Of a DNA stretch of 64,000 nt, positions 31,452 through 40,436 are shown in pieces (position 1 is the first letter of the stretch; every line of letters begins with the position of its first letter). The DNA lies in the NCBI GenBank assembly GCA_947475415.1, contig CANJLH010000001.1, positions 248,001 through 312,000 on the forward strand, read 5' to 3'. The position numbers and the translations under genes were made by a program. Under the pieces are notes generated by a model that was not told where the DNA came from, made no database searches, and was given only the letters and a program-made list of their open reading frames with translations. The DNA is from Caulobacteraceae bacterium (GTDB lineage: Bacteria; Pseudomonadota; Alphaproteobacteria; Caulobacterales; Caulobacteraceae).

Positions 31452-32198
31452 CTACCCGATCGTGCCCTTGAACAGCGCCAACATCTCGCGCCAATGCCGC
31501 TCGGACGCCGCCTCGTTGTAGGTGAGCGTGTCGGCCGGGGCGTAGCCGTGCAGGGCGCCGGGCCAGATGGAGACGTTGGCGTCGACGCCGGCGGATTTGA
31601 GCGCCGCGTCCAGGGTGGCGCAGGCTTCGGGGGTGAAGCCGGCGTCCTCGTCGGCCCCGGCGACCAGCACCTTGGCCTTGATCTTCGGCGCCAGCAGGTG
31701 GGGGCTTTCCGGCTTGTCGGTGGCCATGTTGCCGCCGTGGAAGGCGCCGACGGCGGCGAAGCGGTCGGGGAAGGCGGCGGCGGCGCGGAAGGAAATGGCG
31801 CCGCCCATGCAATAGCCGATGACGCCCAGCTTGTCGGCCTTGGCCTGCGGCTGATTGTCCAGCCAGGCGAGGCAGGCGGCGACGTCGGCCACGCACCGTT
31901 CGGGGTTGGTGGAGGGCAGGAACTTGCCGAACAGCTCCTTGCGTTTGGCCTCATCGGAGAGGACGGCCTTGACGTCCATGGGCGGATAGGGGCCGACGCG
32001 CCAGAACATGTCGGGCAGCAGCACATAATAGCCGTTGCAGGCCAGCCGCTCGCCCATCTCGAACAGGGCCGGGCGGATGGCCAGGCCGTCCATGACGAAG
32101 AGGACGGTGGGCCAGGGGCCGGCGCCGGTGTCGGGCTTGAAAGCGAAGGCGCGAATGTCGCCTTCGGGCGAGGGGACGGTGACGTCGGTGCGGCTCAT
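31452..32198 (-). CDS. Dienelactone hydrolase family protein
   Basis: A 248-aa alpha/beta hydrolase. The nucleophile is C130 in GVIGYCMGGA, the DLH-type G-x-C-x-G-G elbow. The acid Asp lies in GADEDAGF and the His in GALHGY. Early strands contain FVMDGLAIRP and LLPDMFWR. The family opens dienelactones in aromatic degradation but also includes general carboxylesterases; with no aromatic cluster here the substrate is unknown. The ATG overlaps the stop of the phytase-like gene by four bases (ATGA), so it is the third gene of the cobT unit. Confidence 0.9.
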   Translation of the reverse strand: MSRTDVTVPSPEGDIRAFAFKPDTGAGPWPTVLFVMDGLAIRPALFEMGERLACNGYYVLLPDMFWRVGPYPPMDVKAVLSDEAKRKELFGKFLPSTNPERCVADVAACLAWLDNQPQAKADKLGVIGYCMGGAISFRAAAAFPDRFAAVGAFHGGNMATDKPESPHLLAPKIKAKVLVAGADEDAGFTPEACATLDAALKSAGVDANVSIWPGALHGYAPADTLTYNEAASERHWREMLALFKGTIG

Positions 32199-33136
32199 GG
32201 GCGGGTCCAGTCGAAGGCCAGCAGCAAGGTGCGCTGGGTGGGGGAGAAATTGTCGTCGGAGAGGATGTAGAAGCGCAAGGTCCCGTGGGGGCCGGGGAGG
32301 ATGGCGACGCCCTCGAAATTGTCCACGGTGAGCGGATCGGCCAGGTACATGCGGTCGAGTTCGGCGTTGTTGGCGTCGCGGAAACTCAATGTGACGCGGT
32401 TTCCCAGGGCCGGGCTCCAGGCCCGCATCAGCCAGGCGGTGCGCCCGTCGGGCATGGGGGCGATGGCGACAAGGCCGGCGGCGGGGGGCAGGTCGGCCGG
32501 CGTTCCGGGCGCGCAGGCCGCGGAGAGGCGACAGACCCAGGTGCGGCCAGAGGTTTCGGCGCCGGTGACATAGGCGTCGGGCGCCACCCATGGCAGGGGG
32601 GCCAGGGCCTCCAGCCCCTCATTGGGGGCGAAAGTCTCGTTCGGCATGGGCGCGGCGCTCGGCGGGCCGCCACGGGCGGGGTAGTTGAGGATGCGGTGGT
32701 GGTGCTCGAAGCTGACCAGCCGGTCGCCGCCTGGAAGGAAGGCCAGGCCCTCGGCGTCGGCCTCGAACTTGTCGCTGAGCGGGGCGCCGTCCTCAGCCGT
32801 GAGGCGGCTCAGGCGCACGTCCTTGATCCCGGTCAGCCGGCCGGCGGCGTCGAGGTTGAGGCGTGCGGTCAGGAAGTCACCCTCATCGCCGATGGCGGTG
32901 AGCCTGCCGTCGGGGGTGATCTTGAGGTCCGACAGGCCGTGCAGGCGCTGGGACGCCACGGCGGTGAGCTGCACCCCGCCGGCATAGACGAAGCCCGAGA
33001 CGCGGTCCTGGGCCGGGTCGGCGGGGTTCAAGGGGACCGGCACGGCGGTGATCTGGACCGTCGGGTTGGCGGGCGGCGCGGTGGCGCAGGCCGTGAGCGC
33101 CAGCGCGGCGGCCAGGACGCACCACGGCCCCCTCAC
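32195..33136 (-). CDS. Esterase-like/phytase-like family lipoprotein
   Basis: A 313-aa exported protein. From the GTG at 33136 the signal peptide [13 protein letters not shown] ends in a lipobox, so it should be a lipoprotein. The rest reads like an esterase-like phytase beta-propeller: [60 protein letters not shown] and [12 protein letters not shown]. These repeat the short G-D/E-G-L-A-F blades of the family. The enzymatic activity is not established for this branch. GTG is used because it lies exactly in the GTGA overlap with the cobT stop and directly precedes the signal peptide. Confidence 0.8.
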   Translation of the reverse strand: MRGPWCVLAAALALTACATAPPANPTVQITAVPVPLNPADPAQDRVSGFVYAGGVQLTAVASQRLHGLSDLKITPDGRLTAIGDEGDFLTARLNLDAAGRLTGIKDVRLSRLTAEDGAPLSDKFEADAEGLAFLPGGDRLVSFEHHHRILNYPARGGPPSAAPMPNETFAPNEGLEALAPLPWVAPDAYVTGAETSGRTWVCRLSAACAPGTPADLPPAAGLVAIAPMPDGRTAWLMRAWSPALGNRVTLSFRDANNAELDRMYLADPLTVDNFEGVAILPGPHGTLRFYILSDDNFSPTQRTLLLAFDWTRP

Positions 33137-35076
33137 GCCACCACTCTCCGCACTTCCTTGAAGGTGGAGCGGCGCATGCCGCCGGTGGGACCCTGGGTGT
33201 TGGGCGGCGGGGGCAAGAGGCCGGACATGGCGCGGGTGACGCGGCGCGGCTCCTCCTCGAACAGTTCCGCCAGCTGCTCGACGATGGCGCCGGCCAATTG
33301 CTCCACATCGACGATGGTGACGGCGCGGCGGTAGTAGCGGGTGACGTCGTGGCCGATGCCGATGGCGATCAGCTGCACGGGGCTGCGGGCCTCGATCTCG
33401 GCGATCACCTCGCGCAAGTGGCGCTCCAGATAGTGGCCGGAGTTCACGGACAGGGTGGAGTCGTCCACCGGCGCCCCGTCGGAGATCACCATCAGGATCC
33501 GCCGCGCCTCGGGCCGGCCGATCAGCCGCTGGTGAGCCCACAGCAGGGCTTCGCCGTCGATGTTCTCCTTCAGGAGTCCCTCGCGCATCATCAGACCGAG
33601 GTTCTTGCGGGCGCGCCGCCAGGGGGCGTCGGCGGCCTTGTAGATAATGTGGCGCAGGTCGTTCAGGCGGCCCGGCTGGGCGGGCTTGCCGGCCTTCAGC
33701 CAGTCCTCCCGGGACTGGCCGCCCTTCCAGGCGCGGGTGGTGAAGCCGAGGATCTCGGTCTTGACACCGCAACGCTCAAGGGTGCGGGCCAGGATGTCGG
33801 CGCAGACCGCCGCCACCATGATCGGCCGCCCGCGCATAGAGCCGGAATTGTCGATGAGGATGGAGACCACGGTGTCGCGGAACTCGGTGTCCTCCTCCTG
33901 CTTGAAGGAGAGCGGCGCGGTGGGGTCGATGATCACCCGGGTCAGGCGGGCGACGTCGAGGATCCCCTCCTCCAGGTCGAAGCTCCAGGAGCGGTTCTGC
34001 TGGGCCATCAGCTTGCGCTGCAGGCGGTTGGCCAAGCGCGAGACCACGTTGGAGAGATTGGCCAGTTGCTGGTCCAGATAGGCGCGCAGGCGGGAAAGCT
34101 CTTCCGGCTCGCACAGCTCCTCGGCGGCGGTCACCTCGTCGTGGGCGGTGGTGAACACCCTGTAGGTGATCGCCCGGGGGTCGCCCTTGGGGTCCGGGCG
34201 GGCGGGCTGTTCGCCGTCGCCCAGTTCCGGCGGCTCGTCGGTCTCCTCGGCGTCGGCGTCATCGTCGGAGGGCATCAGCTCGGACTCGGCATCCTCGGTC
34301 TCGCGGCTGGATTCCTCGGACTCCCTGGCGGTCTGGTCGGAGCTATCGCCCTCCCCGTCGCTGTCCTCCTCTTCGCTCTCCTCGGGCTGGCCCTGTTCGC
34401 CGCTGTCGTCGTCTTCCTGATCCTGGTCGGAGGAGTCGGTGAGTTCGTCGCCCATGGCCAGGTCGCGCAGGATCGCCTGGGCGATGCGGGCATAGGCCTT
34501 CTGATCGTCCACGGCGCCCGCGAGCCGGTCGAGGTCGGCGCCGGCCTTGGTTTCGATATCCTCGCGGAACAGATCCACCAGCGGCTTGGCGCTGGGCGGC
34601 GGCGGCTGACCGGTGAGGCGTTCGCGGGCCAGCAGGGCGACCACGTCGGCGAGCGGCGGGCTGGCCAGGGATTCCAGCTGCGACAGGTTCTTCTTCGACC
34701 AGTTGTGCTCAAGCACCGCGTTGAGGTTCGAACGCACGCCGCCCATGGCGTTGGCGCCGATCGCTTCGATGCGGGCCTGCTCCATGGCGTCATAGACCGG
34801 CATTCCCGGCCCGGCCCGTGGCCGGCCGCGGGTGTGGGCGGCCGGGTCGTGGTGCGCCACCCTGAGCGCCATCTGGTCGGCCAGGCCGCGAATGCGCGCG
34901 GCGTCAATCTCGGTCAGGTCCCTGGGCGGATGCGGCAACACCAGACGGTTGCCGGACAGCAACGGCCCCTCGCCCGAATAGGCCACCTCAAGGTCGGCGG
35001 ACTCAGCCAGAGAGCGTGCGGCGTTCGCCAGCGCGCGCTTGAAGGGCTCCAGTGGGCTTTCCGGGGACTTGGCCAT
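33133..35076 (-). CDS. cobT: Cobaltochelatase subunit CobT
   Basis: The 647-aa CobT subunit of the aerobic cobalt chelatase (CobN-CobS-CobT) that inserts Co2+ into hydrogenobyrinate a,c-diamide during B12 synthesis. A central stretch (about residues 215-300) is extremely acidic (Asp/Glu/Ser), as in known CobT. The C-terminal von Willebrand A domain carries the metal-ion motif DNSGSM and later [10 protein letters not shown]. cobS is expected upstream in many Alphaproteobacteria but the next gene here is divergent ffh, so cobT heads this unit alone. The stop overlaps the GTG of the phytase-like gene. Confidence 0.95.
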   Translation of the reverse strand: MAKSPESPLEPFKRALANAARSLAESADLEVAYSGEGPLLSGNRLVLPHPPRDLTEIDAARIRGLADQMALRVAHHDPAAHTRGRPRAGPGMPVYDAMEQARIEAIGANAMGGVRSNLNAVLEHNWSKKNLSQLESLASPPLADVVALLARERLTGQPPPPSAKPLVDLFREDIETKAGADLDRLAGAVDDQKAYARIAQAILRDLAMGDELTDSSDQDQEDDDSGEQGQPEESEEEDSDGEGDSSDQTARESEESSRETEDAESELMPSDDDADAEETDEPPELGDGEQPARPDPKGDPRAITYRVFTTAHDEVTAAEELCEPEELSRLRAYLDQQLANLSNVVSRLANRLQRKLMAQQNRSWSFDLEEGILDVARLTRVIIDPTAPLSFKQEEDTEFRDTVVSILIDNSGSMRGRPIMVAAVCADILARTLERCGVKTEILGFTTRAWKGGQSREDWLKAGKPAQPGRLNDLRHIIYKAADAPWRRARKNLGLMMREGLLKENIDGEALLWAHQRLIGRPEARRILMVISDGAPVDDSTLSVNSGHYLERHLREVIAEIEARSPVQLIAIGIGHDVTRYYRRAVTIVDVEQLAGAIVEQLAELFEEEPRRVTRAMSGLLPPPPNTQGPTGGMRRSTFKEVRRVVA

Positions 35077-35141
35077 CGTGCGACGTCAATAAAGCAAACC
35101 CGCCCCGGCGCGCCACCACTCGTTCCCGCAGACGCGCTTCC

Positions 35142-35171
35142 TTGACCTTTCCGCCCTTTTGAGCGCATAAG
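35142..35171 (+). promoter_or_regulatory. Predicted ffh promoter
   Basis: TTGACC (35142-35147), an 18-base spacer and CATAAG (35166-35171) lie in the divergent region between cobT and ffh. The -10 is weak. The resulting leader would be about 130 bases and contain the hairpin at 35248. Confidence 0.45.
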
Positions 35172-35247
35172 CCCGCCTTTCCGGCGCAGATCATGAGCGC
35201 CCTCCACCGCCACGACCCCCATCCAGCATGGGACGAGGGCGGCGAGG

Positions 35248-35275
35248 CCCCCCGTCGACGTGAACGTCCACGGGG
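35248..35275 (+). other. Strong hairpin in the ffh leader
   Basis: CCCCCGT-C-GACGT pairs with ACGTC-C-ACGGGGG across a two-base loop: twelve pairs broken by one C-C mismatch. It ends 33 bases before the ffh TTG start and about 20 before the GGAG ribosome site. There is no T tract, so it is not a simple terminator. It may protect or control the mRNA. Confidence 0.6.
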
Positions 35276-35308
35276 GTTCATGGCGTATGGGCCAATGGAG
35301 CAACGAAA

Positions 35309-36823
35309 TTGTTCGACGCGCTGACAGAACGGCTTTCCGGCGTCTTCGACCGCCTGTCGGGCCGCGGCGTGCTGTCCGAAAAAGACGTCGACGAAGCGCT
35401 GCGCGAGGTGCGGGTGGCGCTGCTGGAGGCGGACGTCGCCCTGCCGGTGGTGCGCGAGTTCATCGCCAAGGCCAAGGAAGCGGCCACCGGGGAAGCGGTG
35501 ATCCGCTCGGTGCGGCCCGCCGACCAGGTGGTCAAGATCACCTATGACGGCCTGGTGGAGATGCTCGGCGGCGAGGGCGAGCCGGAGGGGCTGAGCCTCT
35601 CGCTGAACCCGCCGACGGTGATCCTGATGGCCGGCCTGCAGGGCTCGGGCAAGACCACCACGGCGGCGAAACTTGGTCTGCGGCTGGGCCGCGAGCGCAA
35701 GAAGGTGCTGCTGGCCTCGCTGGACACCCGCCGGCCGGCGGCCATGGAGCAGCTGGCGACGCTGGCCGAACAGGCAGGAGTTTCGTCTCTGCCGATCGTG
35801 GCCGGCCAGTCGGCGCCGGACATCGCCCGGCGCGCCATGTCGGCGGCCAAGCTGCAGGGCTATGACGTCCTGATCCTCGACACCGCGGGCCGCACGACCA
35901 TCGACGAGGCGATGATGGCGGAAGCCGCCGAGATCGCCCGCATCGCCACTCCTTCGGAAACCCTGCTGGTTGCCGACAGCCTCACCGGCCAGGACGCGGT
36001 GCGCACCGCCAAAGCGTTCCATGAGCGGCTGCCGCTCACCGGCCTGATCCTCACCCGGGCGGACGGCGACGGCCGCGGGGGCGCGGCGCTCTCCATGCGC
36101 GCAGTCACCGGATTGCCGATCAAATTCCTGGGGGTTTCGGAGAAGATCGACGGCCTGGACGCCTTCGACGCGCGCCGGATCGCCGGGCGCATCCTTGGTC
36201 AGGGCGACGTGGTGGCCTTGGTGGAGAAGGCCGCCCAGGACCTGGACATGGCCAAGGCCGAGGCCACGGCGCGCAAGCTCGCCAAGGGCCAGTTCGACCT
36301 GGAAATGATGGCCGACCAGCTGCAGCAGATGAAGCGCATGGGCGGCATGGAAGGCATCATGGGCCTCTTGCCAGGGGTGCAGAAGGTCAAAAAGCAGATC
36401 GCCGAGGCCAATATCTCGGACAAGACCTTCGACCGGCAGCTGGCGATCATATCGTCCATGACCCGCGTGGAGCGCCGCAAGCCGGACATCCTGCAGGCCT
36501 CGCGCAAGCGCCGCATCGCCAAAGGCGCCGGCGTCGATGTGTCCGAGGTCAACCGGCTGCTCAAGCAGCAGCGGCAGATGGCCGACACCTTCAAGGCCAT
36601 GAGCCGCGGCGGCGGCCGTGGCCTGGCGCAGATGGCGCAGATGTTGGGCGGCGGCGGCGCGGACATGGCGCGGCTGAAGGCCATGGGCGGCGGCAAGGCG
36701 CCCTCACCCGATGAGATCAACAAGGCCCTGTCCGGCCTCGGCGGCGCGCCAGGCGAATTGCCCGGCGGCCTGAAACTCCCCGGCCTGGGCGGACCGCCCG
36801 GCTTCAACCCCTTCAAGAAATAA
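35309..36823 (+). CDS. ffh: Signal recognition particle protein Ffh
   Basis: The 504-aa SRP54-type GTPase that targets inner-membrane proteins cotranslationally. The N domain ([16 protein letters not shown]) is followed by the G domain with [21 protein letters not shown] and [14 protein letters not shown]. The Met-rich M domain ([24 protein letters not shown]) is followed by a Gly/Pro-rich tail. The TTG start at 35309 matches the conserved N-terminus and has GGAG upstream. No 4.5S RNA gene was seen in the window. It begins the ffh-rpsP-rimM-trmD-rplS block, with rpsP 17 bases downstream. Confidence 0.96.
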   Translation: MFDALTERLSGVFDRLSGRGVLSEKDVDEALREVRVALLEADVALPVVREFIAKAKEAATGEAVIRSVRPADQVVKITYDGLVEMLGGEGEPEGLSLSLNPPTVILMAGLQGSGKTTTAAKLGLRLGRERKKVLLASLDTRRPAAMEQLATLAEQAGVSSLPIVAGQSAPDIARRAMSAAKLQGYDVLILDTAGRTTIDEAMMAEAAEIARIATPSETLLVADSLTGQDAVRTAKAFHERLPLTGLILTRADGDGRGGAALSMRAVTGLPIKFLGVSEKIDGLDAFDARRIAGRILGQGDVVALVEKAAQDLDMAKAEATARKLAKGQFDLEMMADQLQQMKRMGGMEGIMGLLPGVQKVKKQIAEANISDKTFDRQLAIISSMTRVERRKPDILQASRKRRIAKGAGVDVSEVNRLLKQQRQMADTFKAMSRGGGRGLAQMAQMLGGGGADMARLKAMGGGKAPSPDEINKALSGLGGAPGELPGGLKLPGLGGPPGFNPFKK

Positions 36824-36840
36824 GCAAACCAAGGACCCCA

Positions 36841-37353
36841 ATGCTCAAGATTCGTCTCGCCCGCGGCGGCGCCAAGAAGCGCCCGTTCTATTCCATCGTC
36901 GTCGCCGACAGCCATTCCCCCCGCGACGGCCGCTTCATCGAGAAGGTCGGCACCTACGATCCGCTGGCCGCCAAGGACCATCCCGAGCGCCTGCGCATCA
37001 AGACCGAGCGGGTGGCGGAATGGATGAGTAAGGGCGCCCAGCCCACCGACCGCGTGGCGCGGCTCCTGTCGAGCGTGGGCGCGGCCCAGTGGACCGCCGG
37101 CAATAACCCGAAGAAGGGTCAGCCCGGCAAGAAGGCCCAGGAGCGCCTGGCTGAGAAGACCCAGCGCGAAACCGACGCCAAGGCCGCCGCCGAGGCCGCC
37201 GCCGCCGCGCCGCCGCCGGTGGTCGAGGAGCCGGTGGTCGAGGAGGCGGTGGTCGAAGAGGCTCCCGCGGCCGTGGAGGAACCCGCCGCCGCCGAAGAGG
37301 CCGCGCCGGTTGAAGAGGCGGCCGCTGAAGCCGCGCCGGCCGAAGAGGCCTAG
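36841..37353 (+). CDS. rpsP: 30S ribosomal protein S16 with long acidic/Ala tail
   Basis: A 170-aa S16. The core [41 protein letters not shown] is canonical and ends near residue 85. The following 85 residues are a Lys/Ala-rich linker and a strongly acidic Ala/Val/Glu repeat tail ([14 protein letters not shown]). S16 is usually 80-90 aa; alphaproteobacterial forms have extensions but this is on the long side. The ATG lies 17 bases after the ffh stop behind AAGGA. It is part of the translation block. Confidence 0.97.
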   Translation: MLKIRLARGGAKKRPFYSIVVADSHSPRDGRFIEKVGTYDPLAAKDHPERLRIKTERVAEWMSKGAQPTDRVARLLSSVGAAQWTAGNNPKKGQPGKKAQERLAEKTQRETDAKAAAEAAAAAPPPVVEEPVVEEAVVEEAPAAVEEPAAAEEAAPVEEAAAEAAPAEEA

Positions 37354-37384
37354 TCGACCATTGAAACAAAAGCCGCCAGTCCTG

Positions 37385-37421
37385 AGCTCTCCCTTCCCCC
37401 CTCCAGTGGGAAGGGAGAGCT
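37385..37421. repeat. Perfect 14-bp hairpin between rpsP and rimM
   Basis: AGCTCTCCCTTCCC (37385-37398) pairs perfectly with GGGAAGGGAGAGCT (37408-37421) around a nine-base loop. The tail TTCGCTGG resembles the AGCGAAGC seen in the elements at 40144. It is a REP-like palindrome placed inside an operon, where it could lower expression of distal genes. Confidence 0.75.
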
Positions 37422-37436
37422 TCGCTGGTTAGTTCG

Positions 37437-37940
37437 ATGACCCCCCTTATCCAGGTCGGCGTCGTGGGCGGCGCGTTCGGGGTGCGGGGGGAGGTGCGGA
37501 TCACCACCTATACCGACGATCCGATGGCGCTGGCCGGCTACCGGGACCTGGTGCGCCAGGATGGAACGCCAGCGCTCACCGTTCTGTCGGCCCGGCCCGC
37601 CAAGGCCGGGATCGTGGCGCGGGTGAAGGAAGTGGATTCGCCCGAGGCCGCCGACGTTTTGCGCGGTCTGAAACTGTTCATCCCCCGCGCGCGGCTGCCG
37701 GCGCTGGAGGACGAGGACGAGTTCTACCTGGCCGACCTGATCGGCCTGGCGGTGGAGGACGAGGCCGGCGAGACGCTGGGCGTGGTCAAGGCGGTGCAGA
37801 ACTTCGGCGCCGACGACCTCTTGGAGATCCAGCCCCCGTCAGGCGCGAGCTGGTGGCTGCCGTTCACACGCGCAGCCGTTCCCGAGGTGAAACTCGCCGA
37901 GCGCCGTATCGTCGCCGTGCGCCCGCCGGAAACCGAATAG
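37437..37940 (+). CDS. rimM: Ribosome maturation factor RimM
   Basis: A 167-aa 16S rRNA processing factor that binds S19 in the assembling 30S head. The N-terminal barrel starts with the conserved V-G-V-V-x-G-A-F-G-V-R-G-E-V-R motif. The PRC-barrel half contains FYLADLIGLAV and ends in WWLPFTRAAVPEV. The length is normal. It follows rpsP after an 83-base gap that holds the strong hairpin. The next same-strand gene of the block, trmD, is separated by antisense tesB. Confidence 0.94.
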   Translation: MTPLIQVGVVGGAFGVRGEVRITTYTDDPMALAGYRDLVRQDGTPALTVLSARPAKAGIVARVKEVDSPEAADVLRGLKLFIPRARLPALEDEDEFYLADLIGLAVEDEAGETLGVVKAVQNFGADDLLEIQPPSGASWWLPFTRAAVPEVKLAERRIVAVRPPETE

Positions 37941-37943
37941 ACC

Positions 37944-38813
37944 CTACGCCGGCGCCGCGTTCGGGTGCACGCGCATCAGCCCTTCCTGGGCCGTCGAGGC
38001 CACCAACAACCCGTCCTCACGGTAGATCGAACCGCGGTTGAAGCCGCAGGCGCCGGCGGAAACCGGGCTGTCCATCACATAAAGGTGCCAACGGTTGAAG
38101 TCGGTGGGATGGTGGAACCAGATGGCGTGGTCGAGGCTGGCCGACTGCAGGTTGGGCGTGCGCCAAATGTAGCCGTGGGCGCGCAGGGCGTTGCCGGCGA
38201 GGTTCATATCCGAGGCGTAGGCCAGGGCCACGTGCTGAATCTTGTAATCGTCGCCCAGCGGCGCCACGGCGCGAAACCAGATGTTGGACCTGGGCTCGCC
38301 CGCGCCGTCCAGCAGGAAATGATGGCCGCCCACGGCGCGCATCTCCACCGGCCGTGGGCGCAGCAGGAGATCGTGCATCTCCTTGGGCAGGTTTTCCAAC
38401 AGCAGCGGCAGCTGCTCGGACTCCGGCGGCAGGGTTTCCGGTCGCGGCACGTCTGGCATGGGGAACTGATGCTCGGCGCCCTTCTCGAACACCTTGAACG
38501 AGGCGGCCATGTTGAAAATCTGCCTGCCGTGCTGGATCGCGGTGACGCGGCGGGTGGTGAAACTGCCGCCATCGCGGGAACGGTCCACGTCGAACAGGAT
38601 CGGGATCTTTGGATCGCCAGGCCGGATGAAATAGCAGTGCAGGGAGTGGCAGATGCGATCATCCACAGTCTCGTATGCCGCCATCAGCGACTGAGCGATC
38701 ACCTGGCCGCCGAAGATGCGCTCGGCCCCATTGTCGGGCGAGGTTCCCCGGAAAAGGTTCACCTCGATGCGCTCCAGCGCCAGCAGTTCCGGCAGGTCCA
38801 GGTGGGGGTCCAT
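37944..38813 (-). CDS. tesB: Acyl-CoA thioesterase II
   Basis: A 289-aa double-hotdog thioesterase that hydrolyses medium and long acyl-CoAs. The N-terminal hotdog has FRGTSPDNGAERIFGGQVIAQ. The C-terminal hotdog has the catalytic Asp in YASDMNL, the Ser/Thr in SASLDHAIWFH and the Gln in AQEGLMR. Length and order fit E. coli TesB (286 aa). It sits on the opposite strand exactly between rimM (stop 4 bases away) and trmD, interrupting a conserved operon. This suggests insertion of the gene or readthrough across it. Confidence 0.95.
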   Translation of the reverse strand: MDPHLDLPELLALERIEVNLFRGTSPDNGAERIFGGQVIAQSLMAAYETVDDRICHSLHCYFIRPGDPKIPILFDVDRSRDGGSFTTRRVTAIQHGRQIFNMAASFKVFEKGAEHQFPMPDVPRPETLPPESEQLPLLLENLPKEMHDLLLRPRPVEMRAVGGHHFLLDGAGEPRSNIWFRAVAPLGDDYKIQHVALAYASDMNLAGNALRAHGYIWRTPNLQSASLDHAIWFHHPTDFNRWHLYVMDSPVSAGACGFNRGSIYREDGLLVASTAQEGLMRVHPNAAPA

Positions 38814-38931
38814 GGCGGGCCTATGTTGCAGTGCGAAAGGAGGCGGGGTTTATCCGGTGACGCAGGGGACGGCAAGGCCGTAGCACCGGCGGGCGCTTGA
38901 CGTGGCCCGTCTGCAGGCCTTGAAGGCGCCC

Positions 38932-39660
38932 ATGAGCTTTGACGCCGCCGTCCTGACCATGTTCCCCGAGGCCTTCCCCGGACCGCTCGGCGTTTCGCTG
39001 ATCGGCACGGCCTGGCGCGAGCAGGGCCTGTGGGCTCTGGAAACGGTGGACATTCGGGGATTTTCCAAGGATAAGCGCGGCTTCCTGGACGACACCCCTG
39101 CAGGGGGCGGTCCGGGACAGGTGATGCGAGCGGACGTCATCGCGGCTGCGCTGGACAGCGTAGAGACGCGGGGGCGGCCGCTTTTGTATATGAGCGCCCG
39201 GGGCAAGCCCCTGACCCAGGCGCGGGTTCGTGAGTGGGCGGCGGGTCCAGGACTGATCATCCTGTGCGGCCGTTTCGAGGGGGTGGATCAGCGGGTCATT
39301 GAGACCCGCGGGTTTGAGGAGATCAGCGTCTCCGACGTGGTCCTCGCCGGCGGCGAGGCGGCGGCGATGGTGGTGATCGAGGCGTGCGTGCGTCTGGCGC
39401 CGGGGGTTCTGGGCCAGGCGGCGAGCCTGAGTGAAGAGAGTTTTGAGGACGGGCTCCTCGAATATCCGCAGTACACGAGACCGCGGATGTTCGAAGGGCG
39501 CGATATTCCCGAGGTGCTGACGTCGGGCCACCATGGCGAGGTGGCCAAATGGCGGCAGGCGCAGCGGGAACAGACGACGCGGGAGCGGCGGCCGGATCTC
39601 TGGGCGGCGCATCTCGCCAACTTACAGCCAAAGGGCCATTCAAGCCCCAAAAGGAAGTGA
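38932..39660 (+). CDS. trmD: tRNA (guanine37-N1)-methyltransferase
   Basis: A 242-aa SPOUT methyltransferase making m1G37 in tRNA. It starts [20 protein letters not shown]. The trefoil-knot SAM site contains [14 protein letters not shown] and [19 protein letters not shown], and the C-terminal tRNA-binding domain has LEYPQYTRP and [14 protein letters not shown] 38932 (after GAAGG) is favoured over a GTG at 38902. It is followed after five bases by rplS, the normal order. It is separated from rimM by antisense tesB, so it may need its own promoter or readthrough. Confidence 0.95.
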   Translation: MSFDAAVLTMFPEAFPGPLGVSLIGTAWREQGLWALETVDIRGFSKDKRGFLDDTPAGGGPGQVMRADVIAAALDSVETRGRPLLYMSARGKPLTQARVREWAAGPGLIILCGRFEGVDQRVIETRGFEEISVSDVVLAGGEAAAMVVIEACVRLAPGVLGQAASLSEESFEDGLLEYPQYTRPRMFEGRDIPEVLTSGHHGEVAKWRQAQREQTTRERRPDLWAAHLANLQPKGHSSPKRK

Positions 39661-39665
39661 CCAAG

Positions 39666-40052
39666 ATGAACCTGCTCGAGACCCTGGAAAAGGAAGAGGC
39701 CGACCGCCTCAAGGCCCAGCGCAGCACCCCGGAGTTCCAGCCCGGCGATACGGTGCGCGTTAACGTCAAGATCAAGGAAGGCGAGCGTGAGCGCGTCCAG
39801 GCCTATGAGGGCGTCTGCATCGCCCGGGCCGGTTCCGGCATCAACGAGAGCTTCACCGTGCGCAAGATCTCGTTCGGCGAAGGCGTCGAGCGGGTGTTTC
39901 CGGTGCTGTCGCCGATGATCGAGTCCATCGAGGTCAAGCGCCGCGGCGCCGTGCGCCGGGCCAAGCTCTATTACCTTCGTGACCGCCGCGGCAAATCCGC
40001 CCGCATCGCCGAGCGGCAGACCCACCGGGAAGACCCGAAGTCCGAGGGGTAG
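39666..40052 (+). CDS. rplS: 50S ribosomal protein L19
   Basis: A 128-aa L19. The core [35 protein letters not shown] and the [18 protein letters not shown] motif are canonical. The alphaproteobacterial C-terminal extension ([16 protein letters not shown]) follows. The start at 39666 gives the conserved [15 protein letters not shown]; longer frames overlap trmD. It ends the translation block and is followed by a 290-bp nest of inverted repeats. Confidence 0.97.
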   Translation: MNLLETLEKEEADRLKAQRSTPEFQPGDTVRVNVKIKEGERERVQAYEGVCIARAGSGINESFTVRKISFGEGVERVFPVLSPMIESIEVKRRGAVRRAKLYYLRDRRGKSARIAERQTHREDPKSEG

Positions 40053-40083
40053 GGGACACGCCATCGCGTTCCCTTCCCTGAAG

Positions 40084-40373
40084 CCCTTCCCCCCTCCAGG
40101 GGGCTAACGGATGCACACATCTCGGCGCTGGCCTCAATGCGAACCCTTCTCCCTGCAGGGAGAAGGTGGCAGCGAAGCTGACGGATGAGGGGCTGCAGGG
40201 CATTTGTATGTGATAACAGAACCTTATCCGCGCGCTCGGTGTGGCCCCTCATCCGACCCTGCTCCGCAGGGCCACCTTCTCCCTGTAGGGAGAAGGGACG
40301 GCCCTCGGCGCCAACATATTGATGGAGCGAGCGTTTTTGAGATGTGTGAATCCCCTAGCTCCAGGGGGAAGGG
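40084..40373. repeat. Nested inverted-repeat composite (REP/BIME-like) after rplS
   Basis: Four palindromic units are arranged symmetrically. The outer arms, 40084-40123 (CCCTTCCCCC to CACACATCTC) and 40339-40373 (GAGATGTGTG to GGGGGAAGGG), are inverted copies of each other. The inner arms, 40144-40192 (CCCTTCTCCCTGCAGGGAG to CGGATGAGGGG) and 40245-40297, are also inverted copies. Each inner unit carries its own CTTCTCCCT-N2-AGGGAGAAG hairpin. No gene is supported in 40053-40436. The arrangement is like bacterial interspersed mosaic elements and could terminate rplS and pgi, which converge here. Confidence 0.8.
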
Positions 40374-40436
40374 AGCGGCGATTTGATTGATGGGTGAGAG
40401 CGGGGACGAACTATCGAGGCAGGATAACCCGCTTCC

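Noticed and set aside
30661-31896. 411-aa minus-strand frame through the PerM-like gene and into the dienelactone hydrolase
   Set aside because: It spans two genes in wrong frames and is dominated by Arg; it contains the peptide form of the 31390 repeat (PAKAGTQ) but no domain.
33298-35145. 615-aa plus-strand frame opposite cobT
   Set aside because: It is the antisense shadow of cobT; its long Leu/Val runs come from the complement of the acidic repeat region, with no start context.
40144-40297. Possible CRISPR-like array from repeated hairpins
   Set aside because: There are only two inner units, in inverted orientation, without regular spacers or cas genes; they are REP-type palindromes.
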